NCBI RefSeq assembly: GCF_009363095.1
Contig: NZ_CP045295.1
Span: 2,480,001-2,544,000, forward strand
Reading direction: 5' to 3'
Source: Paenibacillus cellulositrophicus
Lineage (GTDB): Bacteria > Bacillota > Bacilli > Paenibacillales > Paenibacillaceae
Length of the DNA stretch: 64,000 nt
Shown: positions 9,601 to 17,171 of the stretch, one piece after another
Numbering within the stretch: position 1 is the first letter of the stretch
How the letters are laid out: each line of letters starts with the position of its first letter
The notes under the pieces: model-generated
What the model saw: the letters and a program-made list of their open reading frames with translations, nothing else
Databases searched by the model: none
Told to the model about the DNA's origin: nothing
Translations under genes and position numbers: made by a program

Positions 9601-11975
9601 TCGACGACATCTTCCTAGGTACCGGACCATGTGGTAGCGTAACCAAGACTGTGGACAAGTCCCAAGATGTAAAAGCAGGCGATGTTCTCACCTACACAGT
9701 AAACTTCAAGAATACTGGTGGAGACGTCGCGGATAACACGCTATTGGAAGATACCATCCCTGCAGGCACCGAATACATTCCTGGATCCTTGGAAATCACC
9801 CAAGGACCGAACCAAGGAAAGCTAACGGATGCCGTTGGCGATGATCAAGGCGAATTTAATCAAGACGCCAACAAAATCATCGTTCGTTTAGGGGTAGGTG
9901 CAACAGAGCAAGATGGCGGTAGAATTCCGAATACGGAAAGCATGCCTGAAGGGTCGGCCGTTCAATTCCAGGTCAAAGTGCTTCCCGACTTTAGCGGAGA
10001 TCAGATAACCAACAAGGCTGTCGCCCAGTATGATAATTTGTTAGACAACAAAACAGAGACTCATGAATCGAACGAAACTAACAGTACTGTCATTAAGAAC
10101 CAACCGCCAACGGCGTCGGATGACAAAGTAACAACAGAGAAAGACAAACCGACAACTGGCACAGTTAAGGGTACAGACCCGGATGGAGATCCTTTGAAGT
10201 ATACCAAAGGCGAAGATCCAAAGCACGGTACAGTCGAGGTAAACCCGGACGGAACCTATACCTATACACCGGACCCGGACTTTGTCGGCGAAGACAGCTT
10301 CACTGTCATCGTCGATGACGGCAAAGGCGGCACCAAAGAGGTTACGGTGACCGTGGACGTGAAGGAGCCAGGAACTCCTCCTACGCCACCTGCTAACCAG
10401 CCGCCAACGGCGCCGGATGATTCTGTAACGACGGAAAAAGATAAACCGACGACTGGCACAGTTAAGGGATCGGACCCGGATGGAGATCCTTTGACGTATA
10501 CCAATGGCGAAGATCCAAAGCACGGTACAGTCGAGGTAAATCCAGACGGAACCTATACCTATACGCCGGACCCGGGCTTCGTCGGTGAAGACAGCTTCAC
10601 CGTCATTGTAGATGACGGCAAAGGCGGTACCAAAGAGGTTACGGTGACCGTGGATGTGAAGGAGCCAACGAATCCTCCTACTCCGCCGGCTAACCAGCCT
10701 CCAACGGCTTCGGATAGCAAGGTAACGACGGATAAAGGGACATCCGTGACCGATAGCGTTTACGGTACAGACCCGGATGGAGATCCTTTGACGTATACCA
10801 AAGGCGAAGATCCAAAGCACGGTACAGTCGAGGTAAATCCAGACGGAACCTATACTTATACGCCGGACCCGGGCTTCGTCGGTGAAGACAGCTTCACCGT
10901 CATTGTAGATGACGGCAAAGGCGGTACCAAAGAGGTTACAGTGACCGTGGACGTGAAGGAGCCAGGAACTCCTCCTACGCCACCGGCTAACCAGCCGCCA
11001 ACGGCGTCGGATGATAAAGTAACAACAGAGAAAGACAAACCGACAACTGGCACAGTTAAGGGGTCGGACCCGGATGGAGATCCTTTGACGTATACCAAAG
11101 GAGAAGATCCAAAGCACGGTACAGTCGAGGTAAATCCAGACGGAACCTATACTTATACGCCGGACCCAGGCTTCGTCGGTGAAGACAGCTTCACCGTCAT
11201 TGTAGATGACGGCAAAGGCGGTACCAAAGAGGTTACAGTTACTGTGGGTGTGACGGAGCCAAGTATTCCTAGTACACCTAGTACGCCGAGTACTCCAAGC
11301 ACTCCAAGTACACCTAGTACGCCTCCTGCAACCAACCGGCCTCCGGTAGCGTCGGACGACAAGGTAAAGACTGATAAAGGGTCCCTCGTCACCGGTACCG
11401 TCAAGGGAACAGACCCGGATAACGATCCTTTGACATATTCCAAAGGGAAGGATCCTGAGCACGGGAAGGTTACGGTGAATCCGGACGGAACCTGGTCTTA
11501 TACTCCAAATCCAGGCTTTGTCGGTGAGGACAGCTTCACCGTTATCGTAGATGACGGAAAAGGCGGCAAAACAGAGGTTCCGATTACGGTTGACGTTAAG
11601 GAGACAAATACTCCGCCGGTCATTTCTGATTCTGGAAACGGTACGACCCCATCGAATCCTGGAAATGGAACTACACCTGCAGAACCAGGAAACGGGACTA
11701 ATCCAACGGAAACGGGAGGCGATCAAACCTCTCCAGCGGTTCCAGGAGAAGATTCATCGCCGGAAGTACCGGTGAGCCAAGAACTTCCTCCTTCTGCCGT
11801 TGAGGTTGATCATGAATTCCCGGCAGGAGAATCTGCTGCGGCAGGTTCTGAACAAACAGGCGTCCAGTGGGGCAGCAAGCTGCCGAATACGGCCACCAAC
11901 CTGTATAACTTAGGCTTCCTTGGCATCATCATGCTGGTAACAGGCTTGATTTTGCGGCGGAAAAATAAAGCATAA
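6597..11975 (+). CDS. Giant LPNTA cell-wall-anchored protein: L-type lectin, Ig-like repeats, DUF11 modules
   Basis: This 1792-residue surface protein starts with a signal peptide (MKRRS, hydrophobic core, cut near VSAAADS). In order it carries a bacterial L-type lectin domain (about 35-271), two cadherin-like Ig repeats (282-470), a duplicated module of a beta-sandwich with NGSFEEG plus a DUF11 repeat (475-817 and 826-1167), and four near-identical 99-residue Ig repeats (1168-1563). An (STP)n linker and another Ig repeat (1580-1672), a Pro/Thr/Gly wall-spanning stretch, LPNTA (1762-1766), a hydrophobic helix and RRKNKA follow. ATG 6597 is chosen over an earlier in-frame start because GGAGG lies 6 bp upstream and the signal peptide begins there. 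LPNTA is the class D sortase signal, and the sortase gene follows. It is probably a glycan-binding adhesin. Confidence 0.9.
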   Translation: MKRRSIISLLTALIISCNPVLPLNHQNTVSAAADSHWLNYKFDGFSSDTLNQGFTASGAAEVPAGSNFIRLTPTTPNQSGAVFNNSALCAKNNYSFSTAFSFKMSESPDGPSDGLTFTLQTGTSSPLSVGGGLGYYGIQPSFAIKYDTFLNTVYNDPSANYIGIAENGTVTNQAGWYTDLDQYNTANGTNYVLSNGTQYYTWIDYDGVNKNVQVRLGTDSDRASSKKVLDVDNIDLGTIFDGKPFHAGFTASTGYPNYENHDIYNWYFVNEYAPIETLDPQNDYKLNEAPALPDDTKTTGVNTPVSGKSAGTDLDGDTLTYSKGKDPGHGTVTVNPDGSWTYTPETDFVGKDSFTVIVDDGKCAEAEATVTVNVTSNNPPTAPDDKVTTDKDIPVNGTVKGTDPDGDPLTYTKGQDPKNGTVTVKPDGTYTYTPNSGFVGEDSFTVVVDDGQGGKTEVPITVSVTDPNSPPSPPPLCGNRVALINGSFEEGPEHGSFDPVNGPFMFYESEVPGWKTTDDAAGEDKHLIEIWDYAQGYAEAVKSGPPPADGNRYAEINAVENGMLYQDVETTPGQKIYWRFSHKGLYGVDTMQLRIGPATDNPYDTSVIQQMSDGNTAWGTYTGSYTVPEGQTTTRFGFEAVSTSNGSIGHGNHLDNIFLGTGPCGIVTKTVDQTQDVKAGDTLTYTVNFKNEGGDVADHTVLADPIPAGTEYVPGSLEITQGPNTGSLTDAVGDDPGEFDSAANKIVVRIGTGATGDDGGRIPNTDALPEGATVQFKVKVLPDFNGDQITNKAVVHYDDLLTSQTETRESNVTESAITQNQSPPAPCVGTQVALTNGSFEEGLARGTAVDGSGLYYNESDVPGWKTTDDAKGKPIIELWNWKQNIPANVKDWPAPPDGERWAELNAFENGMLYQDVKTTPGQTIYWRLSHMGRQGSDTMQLRIGAATANPYDTAVQQQMTDGNTAWGTYTGSYTVPAGQTVTRFGFEAVSSAGGSIGAGNFIDDIFLGTGPCGSVTKTVDKSQDVKAGDVLTYTVNFKNTGGDVADNTLLEDTIPAGTEYIPGSLEITQGPNQGKLTDAVGDDQGEFNQDANKIIVRLGVGATEQDGGRIPNTESMPEGSAVQFQVKVLPDFSGDQITNKAVAQYDNLLDNKTETHESNETNSTVIKNQPPTASDDKVTTEKDKPTTGTVKGTDPDGDPLKYTKGEDPKHGTVEVNPDGTYTYTPDPDFVGEDSFTVIVDDGKGGTKEVTVTVDVKEPGTPPTPPANQPPTAPDDSVTTEKDKPTTGTVKGSDPDGDPLTYTNGEDPKHGTVEVNPDGTYTYTPDPGFVGEDSFTVIVDDGKGGTKEVTVTVDVKEPTNPPTPPANQPPTASDSKVTTDKGTSVTDSVYGTDPDGDPLTYTKGEDPKHGTVEVNPDGTYTYTPDPGFVGEDSFTVIVDDGKGGTKEVTVTVDVKEPGTPPTPPANQPPTASDDKVTTEKDKPTTGTVKGSDPDGDPLTYTKGEDPKHGTVEVNPDGTYTYTPDPGFVGEDSFTVIVDDGKGGTKEVTVTVGVTEPSIPSTPSTPSTPSTPSTPSTPPATNRPPVASDDKVKTDKGSLVTGTVKGTDPDNDPLTYSKGKDPEHGKVTVNPDGTWSYTPNPGFVGEDSFTVIVDDGKGGKTEVPITVDVKETNTPPVISDSGNGTTPSNPGNGTTPAEPGNGTNPTETGGDQTSPAVPGEDSSPEVPVSQELPPSAVEVDHEFPAGESAAAGSEQTGVQWGSKLPNTATNLYNLGFLGIIMLVTGLILRRKNKA
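10098..11285 (+). repeat. Four tandem 297-bp Ig-domain repeats
   Basis: Units start at AAC codons 10098, 10395, 10692 and 10989, exactly 297 bp apart (99 codons). Each opens with N-Q-P-P-T-A and contains DPDGDPL and GFVGEDSFTVIVDDGKGG. A fifth, diverged unit begins at 11334 after an (AGT ACN CCN)-type linker encoding repeated S-T-P. The near-identity at DNA level points to recent amplification. Confidence 0.9.
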
Positions 11976-11992
11976 TGGCTTTTATTGCATCA

Positions 11993-12029
11993 GAAGAAAA
12001 CACTTTTCATTTCGAAAAGTGTTTTCTTC
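11993..12029 (+). terminator. 16-bp hairpin between wall-protein and sortase genes
   Basis: GAAGAAAACACTTTTC and its exact complement flank a 5-nt ATTTC loop, 17 bp after the wall-protein stop. The arms are A/T-rich. It could terminate most transcripts or let a fraction through, so the sortase would be made at a lower level than its substrate. Only 25 bp separate it from the sortase start. Confidence 0.75.
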
Positions 12030-12054
12030 ACTATTTAAAAAAAGAAGGGACGCG

Positions 12055-12693
12055 ATGTTAATGCGAAGGAAAGCCGGAGCAATCATGATGGTCCTTGGCA
12101 TGATCATCGTATCCATCGCCATTTTCCAATATACTGACCACCAACTAAAGTTAAAACATGCTTTGGCTCAAGCAGAAGCCCTGACCGAGGCCAAGTCCAA
12201 GGATGCTCCTGCTCCAATCAAGCCCTTGAACACCACAAGTTCTCCTTCCAAGAGCTTGATCAATCGGCAGCAATTCCATCCAAAAGAGAACGACGTGATC
12301 GGATTGCTCGAAATACCAAAGATCGGCGCCAAACTGCCTATCATTGAAGGTACCGACGAAGAAATGCTGGATAAAGGTGTCGGTCATTATAGCCCCAGCG
12401 TGTTTCCATCGGATGGCGAACAAATATTGCTGTCGGGACACCGGGATACGGTATTCCGAAAATTTGCCGATCTCAAGATTGGAGATCGGTTCATCGTTAA
12501 CATGCCGTATGGAACATTCGAATATGAAATGAAGAGCTCCAAAATTGTAGATAAAGACGATACGTCAGTCATTCGTTCCATGGAAAAAGAGGTTCTTGTC
12601 CTCTCTACCTGCTACCCTTTTCATTATGTGGGACCTGCTCCCGACCGATACGTTATTTACGCCTATCCGGTAACAAAAGATAGGGAGACATAA
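12055..12693 (+). CDS. srtD: Class D sortase
   Basis: This 212-residue membrane-anchored transpeptidase has an N-terminal signal anchor (AGAIMMVLGMIIVSIAIFQY), a linker and a sortase barrel starting at DVIGLLEIPKIGAKLPIIEG. The catalytic set is complete: His129 (LSGHRDT), Cys186 (LSTCYPF) and Arg198 (PDRYVIYAY). The S-T-C-Y-P-F form and the small size match class D enzymes, whose known members process LPNTA signals. The substrate with LPNTA is the gene directly upstream. ATG 12055 follows AAGAAGGGA; the frame is open further back but enters the hairpin. Confidence 0.92.
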   Translation: MLMRRKAGAIMMVLGMIIVSIAIFQYTDHQLKLKHALAQAEALTEAKSKDAPAPIKPLNTTSSPSKSLINRQQFHPKENDVIGLLEIPKIGAKLPIIEGTDEEMLDKGVGHYSPSVFPSDGEQILLSGHRDTVFRKFADLKIGDRFIVNMPYGTFEYEMKSSKIVDKDDTSVIRSMEKEVLVLSTCYPFHYVGPAPDRYVIYAYPVTKDRET

Positions 12694-12746
12694 AACCGAT
12701 GGTTACCCATAGGTGGTGAAGACCGCCGCCAGTCATCCGTTCAAAA

Positions 12747-12788
12747 GGAAGGCCCCTTGGAATAAGGATTTCCGAGCGGGCCTTTTTG
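12747..12788 (+). terminator. Terminator after the sortase gene
   Basis: AAGGCCCC (12749-12756) pairs imperfectly with GCGGGCCTT (12777-12785), followed by a T run. It lies about 55 bp after the sortase stop and closes the surface-protein operon. Confidence 0.65.
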
Positions 12789-12960
12789 CCTTGAAACACG
12801 TGAATCGCAGTCCCGAGGACTGCTGCAGCTCGCATTCACCTCCCTATAGCTTTATTTATTCAGAACGTATTCAGAGCCATATGATCTAATAGATATATCG
12901 GTCTATACGGAGGAATGCAAATATTTTATCAGTCAAAAGTGAGTTATTGGTGGTGAAGGA

Positions 12961-13233
12961 ATGTTATCGAAAATACAGCAAGAAGCATTAAAACAAGCCT
13001 GGAAGCATGGAGGTAAGCTCATTCGTTGGAATGACGGAGGCTTTTGGACGTATGAGGGCGTTCTGCCGAAGGCAAGAAATGCCTCGACAAGGTTGCCTGA
13101 TGTCGAATGGTGCTGTACGACAAATACGATTTTTGCGCTGGTTCGCCGCGGGTACATGGCTATGGATGATTGGCATACCTGTTCGGTCGTACAAGAAGAA
13201 ACGCCTGAGCAACCGGGAACAATGGAGTGTTAG
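12961..13233 (+). CDS. Small protein of unknown function upstream of a response regulator
   Basis: This 90-residue protein has a good ribosome site (GGTGGTGAAGGA) before ATG 12961. It is rich in tryptophan and cysteine (WNDGGFWTYEG, VEWCCTTNTIF, DDWHTC). It lacks a signal peptide and membrane segments. I do not recognise a family. It is followed 67 bp later by the receiver gene in the same direction, so the two may be co-transcribed. The run LVRRGYMAMDDWHTCSVV near the end looks like a compact alpha/beta unit, but nothing more can be claimed. Confidence 0.6.
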   Translation: MLSKIQQEALKQAWKHGGKLIRWNDGGFWTYEGVLPKARNASTRLPDVEWCCTTNTIFALVRRGYMAMDDWHTCSVVQEETPEQPGTMEC

Positions 13234-13300
13234 AAGTTTCAGAGTACATAAATATACCGTATCCGAGAAAACGCTGGGCTGTTAGGGGAGAGAAAGCCGC

Positions 13301-13744
13301 TTGAAGGTAATTATCGTCGATGATGAGCATCTGGCATTATTAAAAATGGAAAAACTGCTTCAGACACAGACCGCTGTTCATGTTCCGTGGAATGTGATCG
13401 GATCCTATATGAATCCGCACGATGCGCTGGCGGCATGCCGGATCGAGGTACCCGATGTGGCCTTTTTGGATATCGAATTGCCGGAGATGTCCGGCATGGA
13501 ACTGGCTGAGCAGCTGCTCGCCATTCATCCGCAGATGCACATCGTTTTTGTGACTGCCTTTCAACAGTTTGCAGTTCACGCATTTCAGGTGAATGCCCTC
13601 GATTATTTATTGAAGCCCGTTCAACCCGCGAGATTGGCTGTCACGCTGAAACGAATCGCACAGTGCTTGAGCCTGAAAGCTGCGGGTTCCGGAACGATCC
13701 TGGTCTCACTGGAACAAAGCTTGTTGGCAAGCCAAACCGAATAA
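13301..13744 (+). CDS. Receiver-only response regulator (output domain missing)
   Basis: The 147 residues make up one CheY-like receiver: acidic pocket VDDEH (Asp7-Asp8), phospho-acceptor FLDIELP (Asp57), VTAFQQF, and LDYLLKPV with the conserved lysine. The helix-rich tail KRIAQCLSLKAAGSGTILVSLEQSLLASQTE shows no DNA-binding domain. Receivers of this sequence type in Paenibacillus usually continue into a LytTR or BTAD output domain, so this is either a truncated gene or a stand-alone phospho-relay protein. The start is TTG 13301 behind AGGGGAGAGAAAG. It converges on the double kinase gene, a plausible partner. Confidence 0.8.
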   Translation: MKVIIVDDEHLALLKMEKLLQTQTAVHVPWNVIGSYMNPHDALAACRIEVPDVAFLDIELPEMSGMELAEQLLAIHPQMHIVFVTAFQQFAVHAFQVNALDYLLKPVQPARLAVTLKRIAQCLSLKAAGSGTILVSLEQSLLASQTE

Positions 13745-13780
13745 GCCAGGGAATGAAACGCTGAATACGATGAACAAAAA

Positions 13781-13813
13781 CACAAAGCAGCCTGCAGAAC
13801 AGGCTGCTTTGTG
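13781..13813. terminator. Bidirectional terminator between response regulator and kinase
   Basis: CACAAAGCAGCCTG (13781-13794) and CAGGCTGCTTTGTG (13800-13813) form a perfect 14-bp stem with a 5-nt loop. A-rich DNA lies on the left and T-rich on the right, serving both converging genes. Confidence 0.9.
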
Positions 13814-13815
13814 CT

Positions 13816-16800
13816 TTATTCTATGCTTTGAGGGGGCTCGAATTCCCGATGGTCCCCGGAGCTCTGGCTCGGAATCACGAAGGACATCACTGTCCCCTGC
13901 CCCAACTGGCTCTCGATCTGAAGTCCTCGGCCGTACCGCTGCAGAAGCCTCCGGTTCGTATTCTTCAGTCCAATGCCACCGGATGACGGTTCGCTCTTGG
14001 AATGCGGTTGAAGCAGATTCTGTACTTCCTCGGGAGTCATGCCCTTTCCGTTATCCCTGACTTCAAATCGCGTGCCATCCTCTTCCCGGTGGATGATAAT
14101 CTGTACGGTTCCGCCTTGAATCCGGCTCAGCAGCCCATGCTTAACTGCATTCTCGACCAGCGGCTGCACCGTGAGTGGCGGTATAAACAGCGATAATTGC
14201 GGATCGATATCCCAAATGACCGCCAGCCGCGGCCCGAAACGCGCCTTCTCGATGTATAAATATGCCCGGACAAGCTCGAGTTCATGGGAGAGCGGCACCG
14301 CTTCCTCCGAGTTAATAAAATCGATGCTGATCCGCAGATAGGAAGTAAAGGCATCAGCCAGCTCCCGCATTTGATCTAGGTCGATATCGCTTAAAGCCAT
14401 AATCGAATTGATCGTATTAAACAGAAAATGAGGCTGAATCTGTGCCTGCAGATATGCTGCTTCAAGACGGAGGCGCTCTTTTGCCGATTTTTTAAGTGTC
14501 GCCAGGGAACGTACCCGGTATTTCAGCTCAAGCGCATCCACCGGTTTCGCCACATAATCGTTGGCGCCGGCCATAAATCCGGCATAAATATCCTCCGGCC
14601 GGCTTCTTGCGGTCAGCAGCAGAATCGGCAGCTCGAAGCTGTTGTACCGTTCACGGACGATTCGCGTCAGCTCATAACCCGACGTATGCGGCATCATGAC
14701 ATCCGAAATGAGCAGGTCCCATGTCGAGGACGAGAGCTGCTGCAGCGCTTCCTTCGCCGATAAAGCGGTTTGAATCTCATACGGCTCCTCCGCAAAAATG
14801 CCTGCGAGCACCCTCAGGTTTACCGGATCATCCTCGACGACTAAAATTTTGATTCCAGCGGATATCGATTCGTCCAGCGGTCCACCGGCATGGCCAGTAT
14901 AAACCGTCTCCATGGAGACTGCCGCTTCTGTGATGAGCAGGGAATCCGATGGAGCATCCTTCAGATCCTGATCCAGATCCGGCTCGTTACGGCCTCCTTC
15001 GGAATTCTCATTCTCTAGATCCGCCTGCAGCCAACCTTCAGCCTTAGGAAGCGTGAAGCTAAATACTGCTCCTTGTCCATGGGCCGATTCGGCGGTCAAC
15101 CTCCCCCCGTGCAGCTCGACCAGCTGCTTGCAGATGCTGAGGCCAAGCCCGATCCCCCCATGATCGTCTTCATCCTCAGCCTGTTCATAGGGAAGAAAAA
15201 TCCGTTCCAATGCGCCCTGTTCCAGCCCTCGGCCCGAATCGGCCACCTGAATGACAACCGCCTCTTCCTTGGCCTTGGCCGAAATTTCGATGACGCCTTC
15301 ATCGGTAAATTTGATCGCGTTGTGCAGCAGGTTGAACACAATTTGGGTCAGCCTTTGTTCATCCGCATCAACCGGAGGAAGCTTGTCCGGTATCGACAGG
15401 ACCACTTGAACGGGTTTCCCATCCGTCATATGAGCCAGCATGCTGACCACGCCGGACACGACAGATTCAACCTGCAGGGCTTCCCGGCGCAGCACGATCC
15501 GCTGATCCTTCAGCATGACGGCGTCAAGGAGGTCATTCAGCAGCTGTGACATCCGGCGGCTGATGGTGACGAGCAGCTCCATATTTTGCTGGCTTGCTTC
15601 CGACAAGGAGCGTCCCTCGCGGGAAAGGACTGATTGTGCAATGTTGATGATCCCGTGCAGAGGTGTCCGAAGCTCATGGGAAGTGTTCGCCAAAAATTGA
15701 TCCTTCCGTTCGTCCGCCCTGCGAAGCTCGGCGTTCAGCCTGGCATTTTCCGCCGCATTCCGGAAATACCGCTTAAACCAGTACACCGAAAAGCCGACGA
15801 CCCCAGCCACGATATCGAGCGGATAATAAATCGGGGTGAAACTCCAGTCGAAATTGACAAAGCCCCAAACGATATTGGAAATGACGCTTGTTGCCGCCAG
15901 CAGAATGATAAAGGCATCCTTCCGCTTTTGATACACCATCTTGACGATGAGCGCAAAGAACCAGATGCTCGGAATCAGGTATAACCAACCGAAGACATGA
16001 TGGGTCCTTGTGATATGAACCAGATTGGCGGGGGCTGCAAGTATAAAGATCCAGTACAGCGCAGAGGCGCTCAAATAAGTAAGGAATACCGGCCCGCGCC
16101 GGACTTGCCCGGTAAACCCCCTGCCCATCAGCAGCATGCAGAACGGAACACCCAAATAAGACAACAGCCGTATTTTCAGCATCCAGGTATAATTCAGGGG
16201 AAACCAGCTCATCAGCACATACTCGTGGTCCGAAACCACCGTCAATCCCGCGAAAATGAGCAGGAACACAAAGGCAAGCAGCAGCTTCTCCCGCGGGTTG
16301 ATCAAGACCATAATACCGGCGTACAGCGCATGAAGAAGCAGGATCGTAAACACGACCACCTGAAATACAATCGAATACCACCACTCAAAATCAATCGCCG
16401 CCTGCGTTCCGAACCGCATGGACTCGATGATGCCCCCGCGCGTGGGATCATGATAATTCGCCGATTGTACGAAAATATCAATCACGTTCTGCTCGTTCGG
16501 AGCAGCGTTTTTGGCGAAAGACTGGATGACCGGAATATACGCTTTAGCACTCGCCGCCGGTTTGCCAGCCTCACCGACGATGTTCCCGTTGACGATCACA
16601 ACCGATGAAGCTTTAATTTCTTTAATCCATAATTTATAACGCTCGTCCGGCTGCTCATCGACAAGAATCCGGAGCCTGTAGGTCCCGTACCCGAACGACG
16701 AACTGCCTTTGTCCTGCCAAGCCGTGCTCCAATCTCCGGGAACATGGATCATACGCCTATCCTGATCAGCTTCGTCTGCCTGGCGGCTATCCGAGATCAA

Positions 16801-16992
16801 CTGATCCGGATAAAACTCCCAATCCCCGTCCAACAAGAGGGAATGCCTGTCTTCCATAGGATGCCCGCGCAGGTCAAGAATGCCCTGCACAACCTTGGGC
16901 TGCTCATCCGTACCAAACGTATCCCACCAGAACCATCTTGCCCCCAGCATGAGGGCTAAATATGTAATGAATATGATGATTTTCTTAACCAA
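13816..16992 (-). CDS. Membrane hybrid sensor kinase with two kinase cores (HisKA type and LytS type) around a receiver
   Basis: A 1058-residue sensor. After one N-terminal helix comes an extracellular jelly-roll (LDLRGHPMEDRHSLLLDGDWEFYPD...) and about seven membrane helices (205-410), the 7TMR-DISM plan. The first kinase has HisKA SHELRTPLHG (His439) and an HATPase with NLLHNAIKFTDEG and GGIGLGLSI. A receiver follows (VVEDD, phospho-acceptor Asp764 in LISDVMMP, AKPVD). A second, LytS/His_kinase-type core comes last: QIQPHFLFNTINSI (His855), PLVENAVKHGL and SGGIGLKNTNRRL. All key residues are present in both cores. The likely partner is the convergent receiver-only regulator. The ligand is unknown; a sugar or cell-envelope signal would fit the jelly-roll. 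Confidence 0.92.
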   Translation of the reverse strand: MVKKIIIFITYLALMLGARWFWWDTFGTDEQPKVVQGILDLRGHPMEDRHSLLLDGDWEFYPDQLISDSRQADEADQDRRMIHVPGDWSTAWQDKGSSSFGYGTYRLRILVDEQPDERYKLWIKEIKASSVVIVNGNIVGEAGKPAASAKAYIPVIQSFAKNAAPNEQNVIDIFVQSANYHDPTRGGIIESMRFGTQAAIDFEWWYSIVFQVVVFTILLLHALYAGIMVLINPREKLLLAFVFLLIFAGLTVVSDHEYVLMSWFPLNYTWMLKIRLLSYLGVPFCMLLMGRGFTGQVRRGPVFLTYLSASALYWIFILAAPANLVHITRTHHVFGWLYLIPSIWFFALIVKMVYQKRKDAFIILLAATSVISNIVWGFVNFDWSFTPIYYPLDIVAGVVGFSVYWFKRYFRNAAENARLNAELRRADERKDQFLANTSHELRTPLHGIINIAQSVLSREGRSLSEASQQNMELLVTISRRMSQLLNDLLDAVMLKDQRIVLRREALQVESVVSGVVSMLAHMTDGKPVQVVLSIPDKLPPVDADEQRLTQIVFNLLHNAIKFTDEGVIEISAKAKEEAVVIQVADSGRGLEQGALERIFLPYEQAEDEDDHGGIGLGLSICKQLVELHGGRLTAESAHGQGAVFSFTLPKAEGWLQADLENENSEGGRNEPDLDQDLKDAPSDSLLITEAAVSMETVYTGHAGGPLDESISAGIKILVVEDDPVNLRVLAGIFAEEPYEIQTALSAKEALQQLSSSTWDLLISDVMMPHTSGYELTRIVRERYNSFELPILLLTARSRPEDIYAGFMAGANDYVAKPVDALELKYRVRSLATLKKSAKERLRLEAAYLQAQIQPHFLFNTINSIMALSDIDLDQMRELADAFTSYLRISIDFINSEEAVPLSHELELVRAYLYIEKARFGPRLAVIWDIDPQLSLFIPPLTVQPLVENAVKHGLLSRIQGGTVQIIIHREEDGTRFEVRDNGKGMTPEEVQNLLQPHSKSEPSSGGIGLKNTNRRLLQRYGRGLQIESQLGQGTVMSFVIPSQSSGDHREFEPPQSIE

Positions 16993-17121
16993 ATTCTCCT
17001 GAGCCTCGCTTCACTTGAAGTCGTCCATATTCATAGTAACGGAAACAACTGCATCCCGCTATTGCAATCTTGGAGCGCCGGAAAAAAGAGGCTGGAAAGT
17101 AAGAGGCGTCAGCAACAAAAA

Positions 17122-17149
17122 AGACGGCTTCCTGTAACAGAAGCCGTCT
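17122..17149 (-). terminator. Terminator of the secreted GH43/CBM gene
   Basis: AGACGGCTTC (17122-17131) and GAAGCCGTCT (17140-17149) form a 10-bp stem with an 8-nt loop. Six A on the + strand (T run on the - strand) follow in the direction of transcription, 22 bp after the gene. Confidence 0.85.
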
Positions 17150-17171
17150 AATATTGGAACCTGCTATATCT

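Noticed and set aside
10098..11285. Regularly spaced repeats considered as a CRISPR-like array
   Set aside because: The 297-bp units are in-frame coding repeats without unique spacers.
10041..11726. 561-residue open frame on the - strand opposite the Ig repeats
   Set aside because: A mirror of the repetitive, codon-biased coding strand (long runs of repeated residues); no ribosome site or family match.
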